NCBI GenBank assembly: GCA_011049745.1
Contig: DRHE01000170.1
Span: 1 to 8,658 of the forward strand
Source of the DNA: Spirochaetales bacterium
GTDB taxonomy: Bacteria > Spirochaetota > Spirochaetia > SZUA-6 > DRHE01
Direction: 5' to 3'
DNA length: 8,658 nt
Positions within the stretch are counted from its first letter, which is position 1; each line of letters begins with the position of its first letter. Below are positions 7,005 through 8,658 of this stretch, piece by piece. The position numbers and the translations under genes are program-made. Under the pieces are notes generated by a model. The model worked only from the letters and a program-made list of their open reading frames with translations. It did not search any database and was not told the origin of the DNA.

Positions 7005-7952
7005 TTAATCACTACCTTTCAGCAATTTATCAAAGTAAGCGATTGTTTTTACCAGACCCTCTTTTAACTTGATCCTGGGTTCCCAGTCTAATTCCTTTTT
7101 AGCCAGGTCAATTAAAGGCTGTCTTTGCCTGGGATCATCCTCGGGAAGTGAGTTATATACGATCTTGCTCTTTGAATTGGTCATATCTATAACTTTTTCC
7201 GCCAGTTCTAAAATAGAAAACTCGTCAGGATTACCGATATTTACCGGTCCGGTAAAGTCAATTCTAGAATTCATCATCTTCACCATTCCATCTATAAGAT
7301 CATCCACATAACAGAAACTCCTGGTCTGGCAGCCATCGCCGTAAATAGTAATATCTTCATTCTTTAAAGCCTGTACAATGAAGTTAGATACAACCCTGCC
7401 GTCATTGGGGTGCATTCTTGGGCCGTAGGTGTTGAATATTCTAATTACCTTGATTTTTACCTGGTTCTGCCGGTAGTAATCAAAAAAGAGGGTTTCAGCG
7501 CATCTTTTTCCCTCATCGTAGCAGGCACGTGGTCCTAATGTGTTTACATTACCTCTATAATTTTCAGGTTGTGGATGCACATCAGGGTCGCCATATATCT
7601 CTGAGGTTGATGCCTGCAGTATCTTTATTTTAAGACGTTTGGCCAGACCCAGCATATTGATTGCCCCCATTACCGAAGTCTTTGTGGTCTGTACGGGATC
7701 AAACTGGTAATGTACAGGGCTTGCCGGGCAGGCAAGGTTATAGATTTCATCAACCTCTACAAATAGTGAAAAAGTAATATCATGCCGGAGAATTTCGAAA
7801 TATGGGTTATCCAGTAAATGAGCAATATTTAATTTTCTTCCGGTAAAGAAATTATCCACACAAAGAATATCATTTCCCGCCTTTAATAGCCTTTCACAAA
7901 GATGACTGCCTAAAAAACCCGCCCCGCCTGTTACTAGAATCCTTTTACCCAT
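7005..7952 (-). CDS. uxs: UDP-glucuronate decarboxylase (UDP-xylose synthase)
   Basis: Oxidises UDP-glucuronate at C4, decarboxylates it and re-reduces the product to UDP-D-xylose; soluble NAD-dependent extended SDR enzyme. The 315 residues are a normal length for the cytosolic bacterial form, with no membrane anchor. [10 protein letters not shown] (8-17) binds [22 protein letters not shown] (71-89), [17 protein letters not shown] (114-130) with Glu118, and [10 protein letters not shown] (141-150) with Tyr145 and Lys149 are near-exact Uxs signatures. [10 protein letters not shown] (171-180), [13 protein letters not shown] (184-196), [12 protein letters not shown] (209-220) and EDDPRQRQP (271-279) separate it from dTDP-glucose dehydratases and UDP-glucose epimerases. 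The ATG at 7952 has TTGGAG (7963-7958) 5 nt before it. It is convergent with fcl and outside the left operon, so it has its own - strand promoter, which I could not pinpoint. UDP-xylose, with or without GDP-fucose, may feed the same polysaccharide. Confidence 0.95.
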   Translation of the reverse strand: MGKRILVTGGAGFLGSHLCERLLKAGNDILCVDNFFTGRKLNIAHLLDNPYFEILRHDITFSLFVEVDEIYNLACPASPVHYQFDPVQTTKTSVMGAINMLGLAKRLKIKILQASTSEIYGDPDVHPQPENYRGNVNTLGPRACYDEGKRCAETLFFDYYRQNQVKIKVIRIFNTYGPRMHPNDGRVVSNFIVQALKNEDITIYGDGCQTRSFCYVDDLIDGMVKMMNSRIDFTGPVNIGNPDEFSILELAEKVIDMTNSKSKIVYNSLPEDDPRQRQPLIDLAKKELDWEPRIKLKEGLVKTIAYFDKLLKGSD

Positions 7953-7993
7953 AAAAACTCCAATTTATTGACATATATTTTATTTACCTGGTG

Positions 7994-8010
7994 TGGCTTA
8001 TAGCAAGCCA
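7994..8010 (-). promoter_or_regulatory. 6-bp hairpin upstream of uxs
   Basis: TGGCTT (7994-7999) and AAGCCA (8005-8010) form a perfect stem with a 5-nt loop, about 42 nt upstream of the uxs start on the - strand. No T run follows on either strand, so it is not a standard terminator. It could be a leader hairpin or an operator; the function is unknown. Confidence 0.25.
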
Positions 8011-8084
8011 TCACGATTGCCTGCATCCCACCAAGCTTTAGATAATGCTCTAAATAATTACCTCAATCAACCGTTTCCAGTGTC

Positions 8085-8124
8085 CAGGGTAATTATATTC
8101 CCCACCCCTGCTGGTGATACCCTG
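8085..8124. repeat. Nested inverted repeat, possible mobile-element end
   Basis: CAGGGTA (8085-8091) is exactly complementary to TACCCTG (8118-8124). Nested inside are CACC (8103-8106) and GGTG (8113-8116) around a 6-nt loop. The structure lies just beyond the 3' end of the gene remnant at 8155-8313, so it may belong to the end of the same degraded mobile element. No element family could be assigned. The rest of 7953-8154 holds no gene. Confidence 0.3.
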
Positions 8125-8154
8125 CATCTAAGCTAAATGCATTTTACTCTCTTG

Positions 8155-8313
8155 TCAATCAAGTTGTCGTTGAAGGAGAGTTTGAGTTCGCCCCGCGCCG
8201 GCCTTAGCACTGAAGTACACATATACCCCACCGATTCTCTCTCGGCCAATCTGCTTCGCCCGCAACAACTCTAACAACGCATGTTTGACTTCCACATGCA
8301 CGAGGCTTTCCCA
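8155..8313 (-). pseudogene. C-terminal remnant of an unidentified, probably element-associated protein
   Basis: This frame carries 52 codons and the stop TGA (8157-8155). It reads WESLVHVEVKHALLELL, then RAKQIGRERIGGVYVYFSA, ending TLLQRQLD. The pattern (helix, helix, 'RE.igG.YVYfs', then a Q/R-rich tail) looks like the end of a winged-helix domain. From memory it resembles the C-terminus of uncharacterised proteins encoded near transposases in Clostridia-like genomes. That link is not proven. The frame stays open upstream, but there the DNA codes for the IS66 fragment in another frame, so the junction lies at about 8306-8313. It has no start of its own and is best read as debris. Confidence 0.5.
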
Positions 8314-8512
8314 GCGTAATAATATTCCGATATCGCTCCTCGAACCGTCTGATCGTCTTAGAAGAAAACCGTTTCCCTTTGCTTTTTTCCTTCTTCTCTT
8401 TCACCTCGAGCAGAAACTCTATCATCTTCTCTGCCCACGACTGCCCATCTTGCTCATAGATAAAGGTCAGCTCCCTAATATGGTGAGCGTTACATGAGAT
8501 ATGATCCAATGT
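8306..8512 (-). pseudogene. IS66-family transposase fragment
   Basis: Internal part of an IS66-type DDE transposase. Reading from about 8509 downwards, CNAHHIRELTFIYEQDGQ matches the family's 'CnAHhlRELtfi.E...q' segment. It is followed by WAEKMIEFLLEVKEKKE and then RFEERYRNIITLG, the family's '...Y..il..G'. The N-terminal part, the first two catalytic acidic residues and the C-terminal NNxaER region with the last Glu are all absent. The frame stays open to 8204, but from about 8306 on it no longer resembles IS66 and overlaps the other remnant in a different frame. The left breakpoint is close to 8510-8531, next to the palindrome and ORF that follow. It is non-functional. Confidence 0.78.
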
Positions 8513-8540
8513 TGTGGATGAGATAAAAAAAGAGTATATC
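8512..8540 (+). promoter_or_regulatory. Weak candidate promoter for the ORF at 8588
   Basis: TTGTGG (8512-8517) and TATATC (8535-8540) are separated by 17 nt. They match sigma-70 consensus at 3 of 6 and 4 of 6 positions. If used, transcription would start near 8547, inside the left arm of the palindrome at 8532-8587. The boxes are weak and the assignment is tentative. Confidence 0.22.
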
Positions 8541-8587
8541 CTTTGGTAAGGGCTTTAACAATAAATTACCAAATGGAGGATATACTC
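8532..8587. repeat. 18-bp imperfect palindrome overlapping a ribosome-binding site
   Basis: The left arm 8532-8549 (GAGTATATCCTTTGGTAA) pairs with TTACCAAA (8566-8573) and GGATATACTC (8578-8587). All 18 bases are complementary, with a 4-nt bulge TGGA (8574-8577) in the right arm and a 16-nt loop (8550-8565). The right arm ends directly at the GTG of the next ORF and includes half of its GGAGGA site. No T run follows, so it is not an intrinsic terminator. The size and position suggest an insertion-element leader that masks translation. Confidence 0.75.
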
Positions 8588-8658
8588 GTGAAAGATTATA
8601 CACCAAACATGAATCATAGTCCAGAAGAAAACAGTTGGTCTGTGCTTGAACAGATTGC
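8588..8658 (+). CDS. 5' end of an unidentified ORF, probably mobile-element encoded (truncated by window)
   Basis: An ORF begins at GTG 8588, 7 nt after GGAGGA (8575-8580), and runs off the window after 23 codons, reading VKDYTPNMNHSPEE and on to WSVLEQI. ATG 8573 is an in-frame alternative, but it lacks a spaced ribosome-binding site. I do not recognise the family from so few residues. An amphipathic start followed by 'W..LEqi' would suit several transposase families. The setting supports a transposase or accessory protein: a long palindrome covers the start and an interrupted IS66 fragment lies immediately upstream. It could be the newest insertion in this region. Confidence 0.45.
   Translation, partial: MKDYTPNMNHSPEENSWSVLEQI

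Noticed and set aside
7968..8003. TTGACA at 7968-7973 on the + strand as a promoter
   Set aside because: The only -10-like box (TTATAG, 7998-8003) is 24 nt away, too far, and no + strand gene follows.
8285..8497. 70-codon + strand frame opposite the IS66 fragment
   Set aside because: It is the complement of a recognisable transposase fragment, and its Leu/Arg/Phe-rich translation has no family features.

Overview
The window looks like a piece of a bacterial surface-polysaccharide (capsule, exopolysaccharide or O-antigen type) locus with a decayed mobile-element zone at its right end. The DNA is AT-leaning, ribosome-binding sites are purine-rich (AAGGAAGG, GAGAGAGG, GGAGGA), and the genes are tightly packed with overlapping stops and starts. 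Together with the type of insertion-sequence debris, this suggests a low-GC member of the Bacillota (Clostridia-like). That is an inference: no rRNA or other taxonomic marker is present.

Left block (2-4694, + strand): four genes in one translationally coupled run. They are the 3' part of a multi-spanning membrane protein (candidate polysaccharide polymerase), a GT4/WbuB-like glycosyltransferase starting at TTG, a membrane-anchored FlaA1/CapD-like protein whose nucleotide-binding and catalytic motifs have decayed, and an intact GDP-mannose 4,6-dehydratase (gmd). Gaps are 3 nt, then overlaps of 4 nt and 1 nt, so this is almost certainly one operon.

Middle block (4695-5849): a DUF433/DUF5615 toxin-antitoxin-type pair (antitoxin-like DUF433, PIN-like DUF5615), then about 430 nt of AT-rich DNA with no convincing gene. 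This block sits between gmd and its usual partner, fcl (GDP-L-fucose synthase).

fcl (5850-6895, + strand) is broken by loss of one G in a G run at 6050-6054. The rest of the gene, including the catalytic residues, is intact in the -1 frame. Gmd and Fcl together would convert GDP-mannose to GDP-L-fucose, so the state of this run decides whether the strain can complete the pathway here. Convergent to it lies an intact UDP-glucuronate decarboxylase (UDP-xylose synthase) gene, 7952-7005 on the - strand. The locus therefore offers GDP-4-keto-6-deoxymannose or GDP-fucose, and UDP-xylose, as sugar donors.

Right end (about 7953-8658): small hairpins, a 52-codon C-terminal remnant of an unidentified gene fused out of frame to a fragment of an IS66-family transposase (both - strand), then a long imperfect palindrome that overlaps the ribosome-binding site of an ORF running off the window on the + strand. 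This looks like nested, partly degraded insertion elements.

The points most worth following up are the degenerate FlaA1-like pseudoenzyme, the G-run frameshift in fcl, the toxin-antitoxin pair splitting gmd from fcl, and the start-blocking palindrome at 8532-8587.
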